Source: Karstenula rhodostoma CBS 690.94 (lineage: Eukaryota > Ascomycota > Dothideomycetes > Pleosporales > Didymosphaeriaceae). From it: DNA of 64,000 bases. The translations under genes and the position numbers were made by a program. Below are positions 1-11,554 of the stretch, piece after piece. The stretch is taken from assembly GCA_010093485.1 (NCBI GenBank), contig MU001505.1, positions 709,375 through 773,374 on the forward strand. Reading direction: 5' to 3'. The notes under the pieces were generated by a model that saw only the letters and a list, made by a program, of their open reading frames with translations, was not told the DNA's origin and made no database searches. Within the stretch, counting starts at the first letter, position 1. Every line of letters starts with the position of its first letter.

Positions 1-283
1 ACGTCTTCCCCCGCTGGGCCGGGGATCTCGAATAGCGTCTACGACCATGGCCGACATCCTCTCTGCGTCCCAGGCGACCCACGTCTTCGACCAGCAATGA
101 CGACGGGTTTGGTGAAGGCGCACGAAAACCTCCAGTAAAGGCGCCGGCCAAAGCGTCAGTCGGCTTCGTCCCGGACTTAACGGAGACTTCAACTTCAGGC
201 TCGGTAGCCGAGTCCACGAGCTTAGCGGTACTTTCGTTGTAGTTGGCACTGTCGACCAGAGCCTTGTGCGGCGGAACGCTCAT
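1..283 (-). CDS. 5' part of an unknown gene leaving the window
   Basis: Reading leftward from an ATG at 283, one frame stays open for 94 codons to the window edge, so only the N-terminus is visible. It starts MSVPPHKALVDSANYNE and is rich in Ser, Thr, Val, Glu and Arg, ending in an Arg/Ser-rich stretch (GRRRYSRSP). No signal peptide or domain is recognisable in this part, so no function is offered. The absence of stops over 283 nt and a coding-like amino-acid mix are the only support; the frame could also be chance or the first exon of an interrupted gene. Confidence 0.4.
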   Translation of the reverse strand, partial: MSVPPHKALVDSANYNESTAKLVDSATEPEVEVSVKSGTKPTDALAGAFTGGFRAPSPNPSSLLVEDVGRLGRREDVGHGRRRYSRSPAQRGKT

Positions 284-1194
284 AGCTTTGCATTGAGATA
301 GTGGTAGCGGGAGTGAGGTAGGGAGTCAGAGGCATCAGCACTATTTGTGGAGCGCTGCCTGAGGGGCACAGCACCTGTCTGGGGGCGAGATGATGACCCA
401 ATTGCACCATGTGGATTTTGGTCATGGCGGCGTCGGGAAGCGACGAGTAGGCGCGTAGAGCTCCACCTCGTCCCGAGTTTTCCGGGGCGGCGTAGCCTGA
501 ATGAGGCAGGCGGCGGCACGACAGTTTGCAGATCTTTGATGTGTTGGGGCCCATACGCCGCATGTTTTGAGGTTCAAAGGAACAAGTGTTTCGTTGTTCG
601 TCCTTGTCGTGGCGTCATACCATAGGTAGTTGTGTGACGTTGATGTTAGTGGGCGATCCTTCGACCCCGCGAGCACAAGTCGCTATGACAGACACTGCTG
701 GACATCGAACGAGGAACGTTACCGACTAGATACAACATGTCGGGTTTATTGCATTTGTAAGGAACACCTAGGGCGCCTACGCACGCGGCGCAGCCTTGAC
801 CAAGACATTCGAATGCACTTCATTGGTGCGTTTCATCGCAAAGCTTCTGCGGCGAAGTTCTGCCCTCAACGAATGGTCCATACGAAGCGCCAAATGATGT
901 CCTTCAAACACTGCTGTCGTTCCTACGATAGCCAAGTTCTTGCTCATGCAGCGACCACAATGTAAAGGACGTTAGTAGATGCGATCTCAGGTTCTCGCCT
1001 ACCCCAGTGGAGTGATACGAAGTAAATGTGGCGGAGCATTGGGCTGGCATGCGGACGTGGTTTTTATCGCACAGCAAGGCTATACTCAAGAGACCGTACT
1101 TCTCCCCGTTGCCTAATTTCCTGAGAGACTTCCATCTGCTATGGTACTATATATATTCAAGTCACAGATGTTCTGTTCATAAGTCAACCAAGAG
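284..1194. other. Intergenic, HET gene promoter side
   Basis: No convincing gene. A TATA-like stretch (ctatatatattc, 1147-1158) lies about 40 nt before the HET gene start codon at 1195 and may be its core promoter. The open frames here are short, on both strands, and lack domain-like composition. Confidence 0.5.
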
Positions 1195-3379
1195 ATGGAG
1201 ATGACACGAGGATCGATAGAACCACACCCGCACCCCGAGTCGACGTCCGCCATACTCTGCTCTACATGTCGGAACGCTCTGGAGTCGGGCTTAGAAGATG
1301 TCCTCGAGGAGAGTTTTTACCACAAGTGCGCCCATCATGAGACCATCACGGCCTTCAAAGGAGCTGTTGCCCAAGACTGTTTTATATGCACGAAGCTTTG
1401 GTTTTCGATACGCAAGGAAGTGCTTGCAAAATGGAATAATGAAACGGACTGGATGCCCTTCAAGTGCTTGCTCCAACGTCGCCCGTGGGCGGCAGAACGG
1501 TACGGTGCCGTCTACTGGCATATTGTGTACATGGAGTTCGATTTTCCGCAGTTAGACCTGTGGGATCTCAACTATCGAGGGAACGTGTTCTGCTTGTTCA
1601 AGAACGCGGATGGTATGTGTGATTCTCTACTTCTTGTATACGTCTTATAGATCCTCTCGCTCATAATACATGTATACAGAAAAAAGGAGCAGTGCGGAGG
1701 AATCCTATGAGAGCAGCACAGCTTCAGCCTCAGTACATGAACTAGCTTGTACATGGTACAATGTGTGTCGCAAGTCCCATAAGACCTGCAACAAGTTGGG
1801 ACCAGGCAAGGAGTACACACCCACTAGGCTTATTGACATTGGCAGTGAAGGCGACGATACTTGGAAGCTCTGTCTGCATCCGGATGATATCCAGGGCTTT
1901 CCGGACTATCTGACCTTAAGCTACAGATGGGCTAAAGATCCAGCTGTGTTGCTTCTGAGCTCCACTATCGACGCCTTTCGACAAGGTGCTCCTATAGCCA
2001 ATCTTCCGAAGACCTTCAGAGATGCTATGACTATCGCGCGAAATTTTTCAATCCGGTATTTATGGATTGACTCTTTGTGCATCATCCAAAACTCGGCGGA
2101 GGATTGGGCTCGAGAATCGGTACTAATGCACGACGTTTACGCAAACTCGGCCTGCAACATTGCCGCGTCCGCGTCGGAAAGCCCTGAAGGGGGTCTGTTT
2201 CGAAACCGGAAAGCCGAAGAAGTTGGCTTGGGCTACATCAATGTCGATCTGCCAAACCTAGGCACCAAAAGTTTCGAGATTTGGGATCAGTTTTACATAG
2301 ACCGACTGACATATGGTCCGCTCACACATCGCGGGTGGGTCTTCCAGGAGCGAGTGCTTGCACCGAGAGTGCTCCACTTCTCCCCAACTCAAATTGTGTG
2401 GGAGTGCTTCGAGATGAACAAGTGCGAGTCGTTTCCGAACTGGTCACCGCACCCCACCGAGGTCGATTACTCTCGCGGCCTCAAAACGCTCTACGAATTT
2501 TTCAACTCTGAGTCTAAGTCCTATCACTGGCCGCCCAAGAAAAGAGACGAGGAGAAAACCATGAGCGTTGGCGTTTATGATCAGTGGACGCACCTGGTGA
2601 AGACATATTCAAGGTGTGCGTTCACCCATCCAGAGGATCGACTCATTGCCATGGCAGGGATAGCCAACATGTTTAAGAGACATACTGGTGATGAGTACTT
2701 AGCGGGACTATGGAGATCGAGGCTGGTCGAAGGGTTGAACTGGATTGTCGTCAATCCACTCGCTCGACCACGAGAACGCTTGTGTGCGCCGTCGTGGTCT
2801 TGGGCTGCCGTCGACTCTGCTGTTCTTCCACAAAAAGTAAACCTACCTCGAGACAATGATCTGATTGAAATCATTAGCGCAATGGTTGAGGATCCTGTAA
2901 CACCAGCTGGATGGCGACAAGTGCGCGGTTCTATCAAGTTGCAAGGTTGTATGACCGAAGCAACGATTCTGGAGGGGTGCACGCAGATGCGTCTGAAGGA
3001 CGATGCATCTGCAACTCCTATAAAGCTCCTGGGATTTCCGTCAAGGTTCTTCGTATTACCAGATACTACCGACGTGACCTTCACGGCAGGAGAACGGCTA
3101 CACCTAATTCCCCTCAGATCAACGTTACGACGAGCTACGGGTGATAATGAAAAGGAAGCTAGCAATCCGTACAACACCATGACCGTTATCGTAGAGGGCA
3201 TGGTCTTGGAACATGTCACCGGCGAAGGCGACATTTATAGGCGCACCGCACGATTCGTCGTCGATGACCTTAATCATGTAAACTTTCTTGGGCTGCGTGC
3301 ATTTCCGCCATGGGAAGGAGCGACTGCATACAACGTGGTCATGGACGAAGCACGTGCATCTGTTATCACACTCGTATGA
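1195..3379 (+). CDS. HET-domain (heterokaryon incompatibility) protein
   Basis: Two exons, 1195-1612 and 1680-3379, joined over a 67-nt intron (GTATGT...ACAG) that keeps the frame and gives 705 aa. The N-terminal region has paired cysteines (CSTCRNALESG, later DCFIC and a W-rich stretch) often seen before HET domains. The HET domain (PF06985) spans roughly residues 215-360: LTLSYRW near 217, the NLPKTFRDAM segment, and YLWIDSLCIIQ near 266, followed by DW..ES..M..VY..S.CNIAASAS. Downstream, RGWVFQERVLAPRVLHF is the usual end of the HET core. HET proteins trigger regulated cell death when incompatible strains fuse; many are NLR-like or orphan HET genes of unknown partner. No NACHT, ankyrin or WD repeats are visible, so this is the common HET-only architecture. 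A TATA-like box lies about 40 nt upstream of the start. Confidence 0.9.
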
Positions 3380-3553
3380 CTATCGGACCGCAAGCATAAT
3401 GGCTGTATCAAAACAATGGGGCCGCTTCTAGGTCGAAGATACCACTGTGCAGGCTTTCCTTGTGTGGAAGTGAAGGTTGGTGATACAGTATCAAGTTACA
3501 ATTTTGTATCATGTTCACTACACTTCAACAGTAATACATTTATGCTCAACACC

Positions 3554-4999
3554 TCAAATATTAGCCTTCCAATCCATACCCACAAGTGCCCACCTCGTCG
3601 CCAGTAGCAAGACCCCTCCCACCAGAAAACTCGTCCCCGCCCAAATATTCGCATACGTGTAACTCCCACCCGCAGTCTGAATCAGCGCCCCTGCAAGCGG
3701 CGGCCCCGTCAAGCTCGCAAAGCTCACAATCGTAAACGCCATACCCATCCTCACGCCCGCCTTCTTCAAGTCCTGCACCCTGCTGCACTTGCCGATTATT
3801 GCAGGCCACAGCGCTTGGATGACCGCAGAGCCGGAGCCGTAGACGGCGGCAAAAGCATATAGTCCGCCGATGCTGTGGATCCCGATCCAGGAGTACATCA
3901 TGATGCTGCAGAGGAACGAAAATGGGATGAGCACGTTGAGAGAGCCGATTTTGTCGGCGTAGTAGGTGGGGAGAAGGCGAAAGATGAAGCCCATGCAGAC
4001 GGTGACTAGCAGCAGGTTGATGGATGACTGGTACGGCATGCCCAGGACGTTGCGGCCGTAGGCGCCGACGTAGAAGAAAGCGAAGTACAGGCCCCAAAAG
4101 TTGAAGAACATGGCTGCGCAGTAGAGCGAGTAGGGGAGTTCACGGAAGGAGGCCCAGTCGACGATCTCGCCGCCTTTACGTGGTGGGAGACGTGTGCGGA
4201 AGAGCGCAATGGCGACGATGTTGAGGGCGGCTATGATGAAGCCAATGATGCGAATCGTCCAGGGGAAACCGAGTCGAGGGAGACACTGCTGGACAATGAC
4301 GGGCATGATAACTCCTCCCGTGCAGGATCCTAGCGCTGTTAAACCCATTGCGAAAGCCCTTCTCTTGACAAAATAGGTCGATACTAGGGCCATGGCTGGG
4401 CAGAACTGCAGGCCGTTTGAGATGCCGAGACATATGGCTTGCGATAGGAATAGATGCCATAGTTTCGTACTTTCGGCCATTGTGAAGACCCCCACAACCT
4501 GGAACACAGCGCCCGCAATGTAAGAATGTCGGAAATATCCCGCATCTGTCGCTCTTCCGGTAAAGGTTCCGATAGCGAAGAGAAGGAAAACTTGCAACGA
4601 GCCAATCCAGGAAATGGTGGATGGCGCAATGCCCAACGTTGTCTGATAGTACGTCTGAAAGACACCGAAGGACGTAAAGAATCCAAAGGTATTAAATATC
4701 GTGATGTGCGTGCAGAACACCTGGATCCAGGCAGTCGTGCCGCCATCTGGAGGTCCGGGATCTTTCCAACTTGACGCTGCCGATCTTCGTGAAAACACTT
4801 TCGCAATACCACTTGATTGCTCTGCTGCCTTTTCTCGTGGCCCGACATCTTCCTCTTGTGCCTCTACAGCCTCCTGTATCTCGTCGTCGTGCGTGCTGGG
4901 CCATGCTCTTAATCCGCGCTCTGCATCTTCTGAAACGACATTTTCGGTATCTGTCGCGTACTTCTCCGCATCGTGGTCATCCGCGCTAGTAAAGGCCAT
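3554..4999 (-). CDS. MFS monocarboxylate-type transporter
   Basis: Single-exon gene of 481 aa. I start it at the ATG at 4999, which has A at -3 and G at +4; the frame is open a little further with an ATG at 5017 that would add six residues. The first ~80 residues are hydrophilic and acidic, then comes PPDGGTTAWIQVF, the conserved entry to TM1 of the fungal MCT/MCH group, followed by about a dozen hydrophobic segments. The central loop RTRLPPRKGGEIVDW separates the two six-helix halves. The family moves monocarboxylates, riboflavin (Mch5) or other small acids across plasma membrane; the substrate here cannot be read from sequence. It is convergent with the HET gene, the two stops being 174 nt apart, with no partner enzymes nearby. 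Confidence 0.9.
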   Translation of the reverse strand: MAFTSADDHDAEKYATDTENVVSEDAERGLRAWPSTHDDEIQEAVEAQEEDVGPREKAAEQSSGIAKVFSRRSAASSWKDPGPPDGGTTAWIQVFCTHITIFNTFGFFTSFGVFQTYYQTTLGIAPSTISWIGSLQVFLLFAIGTFTGRATDAGYFRHSYIAGAVFQVVGVFTMAESTKLWHLFLSQAICLGISNGLQFCPAMALVSTYFVKRRAFAMGLTALGSCTGGVIMPVIVQQCLPRLGFPWTIRIIGFIIAALNIVAIALFRTRLPPRKGGEIVDWASFRELPYSLYCAAMFFNFWGLYFAFFYVGAYGRNVLGMPYQSSINLLLVTVCMGFIFRLLPTYYADKIGSLNVLIPFSFLCSIMMYSWIGIHSIGGLYAFAAVYGSGSAVIQALWPAIIGKCSRVQDLKKAGVRMGMAFTIVSFASLTGPPLAGALIQTAGGSYTYANIWAGTSFLVGGVLLLATRWALVGMDWKANI

Positions 5000-6123
5000 T
5001 TTTCCTCTGTTGCACATAAAGTTGTTCACTGCCCCAGAAAGCTAGATCTGAAGGCCAAGGCGTTTACCTTTAAGAATTTGTGTTGTACGAAGCGCAACAG
5101 GACAAGCTCGCTATTCCCGGAAAGAGTCATGATTCCATTACAAACTCTGGTGCATTTCCAATGAGATCTGCATCGTTAGCACTAGATTCAGCCAATCGCG
5201 TTGGATTGTGGGGAATGCGGTGCCGGAAGTGCTGCCGATAGTTCAGTTTATCCGACAATGGGCGGCAGAGTTCGAACGCCGAAGGCTTGGCTACGGCAAA
5301 AGGGTTGTAGACGAATACTCCTCCTTCCTAACATCGAGTTGAATTGTACATCAAAATACCAACGTAAGTCCCTGCGATCTGACCCTGTTAAAGGAACACA
5401 TGTACATATGCTTACCAATTTAAAAAGTCCAGTCTTTTAACGGGGCGACAATGGACCAGTCACACTTCGTTGTTCCCGTTCGTTTGTGTGGTGTAGTCCC
5501 CCGGTTGAATGCAACTACTCTCAGCGTGGGCTTGTCGAGTATATATCGCAAGACCTGTGTGTAGTATGCTGCTAAACAAAACATTGCCAATGAACAGACT
5601 TTGAAGAGAATGGATTTCTGTCGGGCTTCTGTCACCGAAAGTCTTCGAGACTGCTACCTAGGTGCTGATTCTATTATGGTGGCCGCAGTATGGGCAATTT
5701 CTAATCATGGAATCTCGTAAAGTAGCTGTGGACATACTGCTGCCTAAATACACGTCATGCTGGTGCGGGGGGGGCAGAGCGACGAGGGTACAATCGTTCA
5801 AGCGACCAGTCAATCAACCTCTCGTCATATCACGAGACTATGAACGCTGCCTAACAGCACGTGTGAAACTGTCGCTACAGTAAATTCAACTATTTAAGAA
5901 TCCTTACTTCAATGACAAACCCCACAGTCAACATCCACCGGCGGTCATTATTAGCTTCTCTCCTCCTTAGGTTTTTAATTCCCTATACGTAGCAGCGCTT
6001 TCATAAGAACCAGTACAACTTGACAGCAAAAGACATTACCGCAGTGCCGACCAAACCTCGAAACTCCCACAACCCTCTTCATCCCAGAACACCCAAAACC
6101 CCCATGACTCAGACTCCGAGCCC
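5000..6123. other. Intergenic, no gene seen
   Basis: No supported gene. It contains an eight-G run at 5767-5774 and a pyrimidine-rich leader before the small gene starting at 6124. Open frames of 60-86 codons occur on both strands but look random. Confidence 0.45.
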
Positions 6124-6540
6124 ATGGTCTACAAGACCCCCCGGGACTACGCAACATGGGCGCGCGAAAAGCGCTCCCAACGCATGGCCTCGGGCGCCGA
6201 CCCAGCTTCCATCATCCTCCAGAGCGAACTGCGCACCCGCATCCCCCGCGAAAAAAATGAGTCCCCCGCCGACTACGTGAAGCGCTACGCTGAGACCATG
6301 AACGCCATGATCCGTGACGGCGTCACGATTCTGAACGACCAAACCACGGCAGATGTGGTGCCGGATGGATTCGGCACGGCAGACGGGCGGTATTTCAATC
6401 TAGGGCCGGGGTCGGGCGCGACGAAGGGGGAGTATCGGGAGTTTGGGGAGTGGTTTAGGCAGTTTTGTGATGGGGGCGAGGTGGGCGAGGTGCCGGAAAG
6501 GTGGAAGAAGTTCGAGAAGCCGGCGCATGGGGACGCCTAA
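6124..6540 (+). CDS. Small hypothetical protein, 138 aa
   Basis: Uninterrupted frame of 138 aa beginning MVYKTPRDYATWAREKRSQ. The composition is that of a soluble cytosolic protein: many charged residues, predicted helical stretches (PADYVKRYAETMNAMIRDG) and a Gly-rich loop around FNLGPGSGATKGEYREF, then an aromatic-rich end (EWFRQF). There is no signal peptide or membrane segment. I do not recognise the family. GC-rich third positions and the lack of a comparably good overlapping frame support it as real. A terminal intron cannot be excluded. Confidence 0.55.
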   Translation: MVYKTPRDYATWAREKRSQRMASGADPASIILQSELRTRIPREKNESPADYVKRYAETMNAMIRDGVTILNDQTTADVVPDGFGTADGRYFNLGPGSGATKGEYREFGEWFRQFCDGGEVGEVPERWKKFEKPAHGDA

Positions 6541-6891
6541 TTATGATAACGCTACTTCAGGATCGTTACCGCGTACTCGTTATAGCGCGGTTTGCTCTAG
6601 GACACTTATATCTTCAATCCATATGTTGTGGATTTGTTTGCACGCAAGCTTATATCCGGCCTTTATCACAGCTAAGTGGGATTGCTGTAGTCCTCATGCA
6701 GCCAGACATGAACGCAAGGATGCAAGGAAAAACAAGACGAGCGTAAATAATCTTGAATGTTATACAGCTTTTGGCCGCTTGATTGTACCACCTAACCTGA
6801 CGTAAATTACAGGAACCTGCCAGCTATACCGACAAGGTGACAGAATGCGGCCTAAAAGATGTTGAGAAGTGTTGGTGAATTGAGCAGACGT
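6541..6891. other. Intergenic between convergent genes
   Basis: About 350 bases between the convergent 138-aa gene and the splicing-factor gene; they presumably hold both 3' UTRs. No gene or repeat seen. Confidence 0.5.
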
Positions 6892-8630
6892 CTAGTGATC
6901 GAAGACCGATGCTTCGAACTTGGCTTCGCTGTAGTATTGCGCCCGAACGCTGCGGCCTCGGAACTGGTAGCCTTCGTGGAAACGGTTGACGGCCTGTGCC
7001 TGTCAGAAATATATCTATGGCACATAGAATGATCATACTTGCATTCAAAGCGCTCAGCTCGGATGCGAACTTGATGTACACCGGTTGAGACTCGCTGCTC
7101 AAGTTCACGTAGATTCGTTCCACCCTACCGAACTGTACATGGTCAGTGAACGTCTATCTCGGACTAATGGGATACTGACCTTGTCATCAAAGGTCTGGCC
7201 CATCTCCTGCCGTACGCCACCGTCATCGCGATCGGCATCGGTACTCCAGTCAATGCCATCTACACATCCCCAGGCAACAATGACCTTTGATTCTTGTCCG
7301 AACTTGTCCGGCTCCTTCTGCTTTTTAGTATGACCACCCATGATATCAAACACCTGCTGGCTTTTGATGACCTTTCCGTTTTCATCGTACTCATCGGACA
7401 CGTCGGCGACTCTCTTATCCGCCTTGCGCGCCTTGACTTCCAAGTGCGTGGTGATTCCGTCGCTGTTCTTGCCCAATCCTTCGCCCTTCTTGTATCCCAT
7501 CTTAGCCATCATGGCCTCTGCTTTGCTGAGCTTCGCGCGCTTCGCTGGTCGTTCTTGAGGCGGTTCATCGGCCTTCTCCGGTATGTCATAGCGAACGGGC
7601 GGTGCAGAGATGGTGGCGTGCTCGTAACGCACTGGAGGCGCAGAGATGGTGGGATTGTAACGAACGGGGGGTGCGGATATGGTTGGATTGTATGGTGTGG
7701 AAGCTGGCGGTGGAGGCGGTGGGATGTTTGCGGGGGTCTCGATCGGTGGAGGGGGCGGGGGCGGGACAGCTGCATAGGGAGCGGGTGCGGCCGCTACTGG
7801 TGGAGGCGGAGGTTGCGTGTCAGCTTTAGGCGGCTGCGAAAGGTGCATGCGCCGGGCGTAAGGGTCTTCCTCGTTCTGCGCATCCGATGCCGCAGGCGAA
7901 TCCGACGTCCTGTCTTGATCGTAGCTAGTGGGTGGTGCAAATTGAGGCCTGGACGCATTCGGCACGGGATCGGGGGTTGTTGAGGATGCAGAGAGAACAT
8001 CGGGAGACGCTTCGCTGCTGGGTCTGCGAAACCGGACCGGGCTGGCTTGCGCCTGTACGAAGTCGGCGAAGCTATCCAACTTGAAGCGATAGGCTCCGCT
8101 CGCCCTGTACGCGCGCAGATTGGACGGGCGATCTGCCTTGTACGGCGCTTCGCCCTTCCACCAGCCGAACTGCTTTGCAAACTTCTTCTCCTGCTTCTTC
8201 TTCTCCCTCTGCTGCCTGTCCACCTCTCTCTTGTAATCGAGAGCGGCGGCATCGTCATCAGCCGTGCTGCGCCAATAGTCGAGGCCAGGCTGTTGGCCGG
8301 TGGAAGTTGCAGCTGCCGGCGCGGGGTCTGAAGAGGCGGCGGCAGACATGATGTGGGGTCTCACTACAGCAGGTTTCTTGACGGTGGCTCCCTTGGGCTG
8401 GGGGCGTCTGATGTGATGCGGGTTGTGGAAGGCTGTGGTATGGCATAAGTCCTCGACGATCATGTACAGAGCGTGTTTTTTAAGTAGATACCAGGTGTTT
8501 TTTTCTGCTCGGCCTTTGCCTGCTCTTCTGAGAACTTGACAGGCGCAGAGTCCGCGACGGTAGCGGCCGCGTAGGGATTGGGAAGGCCCTTTGCGCCCGG
8601 GCCATATGGGTTGGGTAGCTGCGATGCCAT
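6892..8630 (-). CDS. SPF45/RBM17-like G-patch and RRM splicing factor
   Basis: Four exons (8630-8492, 8432-7180, 7132-7043, 6993-6892) give 527 aa; all phases agree. The start MASQLPNPYGPG lies in a short first exon. Order: a basic coiled stretch (KREVDRQQREKKKQEKKF), a low-complexity Pro-rich middle, three tandem copies of ISAPPVRY (about residues 296-328), a G-patch (about 350-390; KMGYKKGEGLGKNSDGI), and a C-terminal RRM (about 428-527; KVIVAWG...FGRVERIYVN...VYIKFASELSALN). This order matches SPF45/RBM17, a U2-associated alternative-splicing factor whose RRM is a UHM that binds U2AF-type ligands. The UHM Arg-X-Phe position appears as GYQF, so ligand binding may differ. The third intron (7042-6994) is best explained as GC-AG: its GCAAGT donor is the only one keeping phase. 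Confidence 0.85.
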
Positions 8631-9035
8631 GTTAGCAATGTCCCCCTCTTTCTCGCGCCGCGGTTGCTGGGGAAAATAAATAAAAGTTGAGGGGTGAAGC
8701 TCAACCCACTCCACGTGTGGTGGTTGGCAGTTGAGTGGTTCGCGCCCGCGTTGGCCGAGCTGCGACCGCGGAGCCGCGCCAAGCCTACCTGGGGTAGACT
8801 CATCACGTGCAATGACGATTCCCGCGGGTCGGCAGCTATCGTCAAAAATGAGAGATAGACCAGTCCATATCAATAGTGCATCGAGCTGGCTCGTGTGCTT
8901 CTCCTTCCAGACCCTCCCCGTAACCTGGCATTCATAGACCATAGTGAGTGCCATTGCGCCCATTGCGCGTCTTACGCGTTATCGACTAACGACCGACGTA
9001 GGACTTTCCCTTATCGTTGTACACTAATAGACGTA
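8631..9035. promoter_or_regulatory. Divergent promoter, splicing factor / AMP-binding enzyme
   Basis: 405 bases separate the start codons of the divergent SPF45-like gene (-) and the peroxisomal AMP-binding gene (+), so both promoters and 5' leaders must lie here. No TATA box is obvious. The frame of the right-hand gene stays open upstream to 8895, but the conserved N-terminus begins at 9036, so the upstream part is read as leader. Confidence 0.5.
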
Positions 9036-10680
9036 ATGGCTCCTACCACTCTCGAGCACGCCTTCTCCAAGGACTCTCCGTCCACCGCCGTCATCATCCC
9101 TGGCAAGCCTGCCCTGACCGTCTCCTACCAGAAGCTTTCTTCTGATGTGAAGGCCTTCCAGCAGAAGCTCGCCGATGTAGGCATCTCTGCGGAAGCAGCA
9201 GTATCCATTGCTTTGCCCAACACGTACGAGTTCATCGTATCCTTCATCGCCGCTTCGTGGCAGCGTGCCATTGCCGCGCCGCTGAACCCCGCGTACAAAC
9301 AGTCCGAGTTTGAGTTCTACATCGATGACTTGAGCTCCGCCATTGCGCTTGTGCCGAAAGGCGCATTCGTCCAGGATGCGGCGGCGGTGCGAGCTGCGCG
9401 TAAATACAATGCGGCCATTGCTGAGTGTTACTACAACGGCCACGAGGTGGTTTTGGATGTCAAGGAGACTGGCAAGCTGGCCGGAAAGCGCGCTTCGATC
9501 CAGACGGCGCAGCCAGATGACGTTGCCCTCGTGCTGCACACCTCTGGCACCACGGGACGTCCCAAGGCGGTGCCACTGACTCACCGAAACTTGTTGCGCA
9601 CCATGAAGAACATCCAGGCGACATACCAGCTTACACAAGAGGATCGGACCATGCTGGTCATGCCGCTATTCCACGTCCACGGCTTGCTCGCCGGTTTCCT
9701 TGCGCCACTCGCATCGGGTGGATCAGTTGTTGTACCCCCGAAGTTTTCTGCGTCCGAATTCTGGAAGGACTTTGTCGGGCACCAGGCTAACTGGTACACG
9801 GCTGTGCCTACGATTCACCAGATCCTGCTTAGGAACAAAGCACCCAGTCCGATGCCAAAGATCAGGTTCATCCGCTCATGCTCATCGCCACTATCGCCCA
9901 AGACTTTTCATGAGCTCGAAAAGACATTCGGCGCTCCTGTGCTCGAAGCTTACGCGATGACTGAGGCGGCCCATCAGATGACCAGCAACCCACTGCCCCC
10001 CGGAAAGCGCCAACCTGGTAGCGTGGGTGTGGGCCAAGGCGTTGAGATCAAGATCTTGGATGGAGCTGGAAACGAGGTAGCCCAAGGCAAGGAGGCTGAG
10101 ATCTGCATCCGGGGTGAAAACGTGACCAAAGGCTATCTCAACAATCCGGCGGCGAATGCATCTTCCTTCACCAAGTCTGGTTTCTTCCGCACCGGCGACC
10201 AAGGCAAGCAAGACCCTGATGGCTACGTGATCATCACCGGCCGTATCAAGGAGCTCATCAACAAAGGCGGTGAGAAGATCAGCCCGATTGAGCTTGACAA
10301 TGTTGTCGCTCAAAATCCTGCTGTATCCGAGGCTGTTAGCTTTGCTCTTGAAGATGAGATGTATGGGCAAGACGTAGGCCTGGCCATCGTCATCAAGGAA
10401 GGCCAGAAGCTGAATGCTGGTGAGCTGAAAGCCTGGATGGCAGAGCGCGTCGCCAAATTCAAGCTACCTAAGAAGGTACAATTGAGCCACCCCTTGCGAC
10501 TGCAAATCCAGTACTAAATGCGGCAGATCTTCTTCACCGATATTATGCCCAAGACCGCCACTGGCAAGGTAAGAGCCACTTCATGCCAACGCCTATTCCG
10601 ATTCTAACTGTGGGCAGATCCAGCGCCGCCTTGTTGCAGAGGCTATGCTCAAGAAAGAGCAGCCCAGTGCTAAGCTTTAA
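9036..10680 (+). CDS. pcs60: Peroxisomal AMP-binding CoA ligase (Pcs60-like)
   Basis: Three exons, 9036-10475, 10527-10568 and 10618-10680, give 514 aa. Adenylate-forming signatures are intact: the P-loop LHTSGTTGRPKAVPLTHRNL near residue 167, YAMTEA near 305, GFFRTGDQGKQDPDGY, and the hinge GRIKELINKGGEKISP. The catalytic lysine region PKTATGKIQRR is restored only by splicing out the two last introns (51 and 49 nt), and the protein then ends in AKL, a canonical PTS1 peroxisomal import signal. This matches fungal Pcs60/Fat2, a peroxisomal acyl-CoA or oxalyl-CoA synthetase; the exact acid substrate is not determinable here. An unspliced reading would end at 10517 and lose both catalytic lysine and PTS1. 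The start MAPTTLEHAF fits the family. Confidence 0.93.
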
Positions 10681-11554
10681 GCTTTAAGCTCTCCCCGCTT
10701 GTATTTTATAGTGATACTCGTTCTAGATGTATTTCGATGCACATAAACAGCGCGCCGAATAGACCGTTAGACTGTGCGATTCATTCATCCATTGCTTTTT
10801 CTTTTCTTACATTACCTTTTTTAGTGCCACGATGGCGTAATAGCCGACAACCACACGCTAATCTCGGGAACAGCACAACATCATGACATGGCGCAATGCG
10901 TAGTGCTGTGACGACTCGCGCGTTCCATTGGTTTCCGGTGAGACCAAAGCAAAGTGTTTAAGCATAATACGAATTACCCCACACGGGAGACGAATCGTTC
11001 TTGGCCTACGCTGGCGTGGCTTCGTGTACGCGCCCACTGGCAACCGAGCTGAACGCCCAATGGGGCTATACCCTCAGCCTTTACTTCCATCCTCGTGTTC
11101 TTCTGAAGATATTTCGCCGGGTCGTTGCCTCTTGCTTGCCTGTGGTCTCCACACTTGCTTTCCAACGACTCTCAAACGACCAAGCTTGCATGTGGACACT
11201 TGCTGCACCCGCAACATATGACCGACCTCAACTGTTCAGTTCTATAGTCGCATAGCACAGCAGTGCCCACTCGAACGAATCGCTGTTGGTGCCGCCCCTA
11301 CATGCTTTCGACGTTTCACATCGGCCCCCAACCGACAGCTCACTAGTGAGACCAGGGCTCTGCTGCCTCCTAGGTGTAGCACAAGAACAAGAGTCCCCTT
11401 CGTCGTTTTCTTGAGGGTGTGAATCGTCAAAGACTCTCCGCCGAGGGTGAGGTTCTCCTATTTCCGGATATAGAAAGCGCGTTTCAACCAGCATAACCCC
11501 CGTCCAACCCACCCTCTACGTTTCAAACAACAGGCGTAATTTACCTTAGCCATT
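10681..11554. other. Intergenic, no gene seen
   Basis: The 3' UTR of the AMP-binding gene and the promoter of the next gene. The final codons are followed by a direct repeat of the 3' end (taagctttaagcttt around 10670-10690). No domain-bearing frame found on either strand. Confidence 0.45.

Noticed and set aside
7294..7983. 229-codon plus-strand frame
   Set aside because: Complement of the Pro-rich part of the SPF45-like gene; the Gly/Arg/Trp-rich translation is an antisense artefact.
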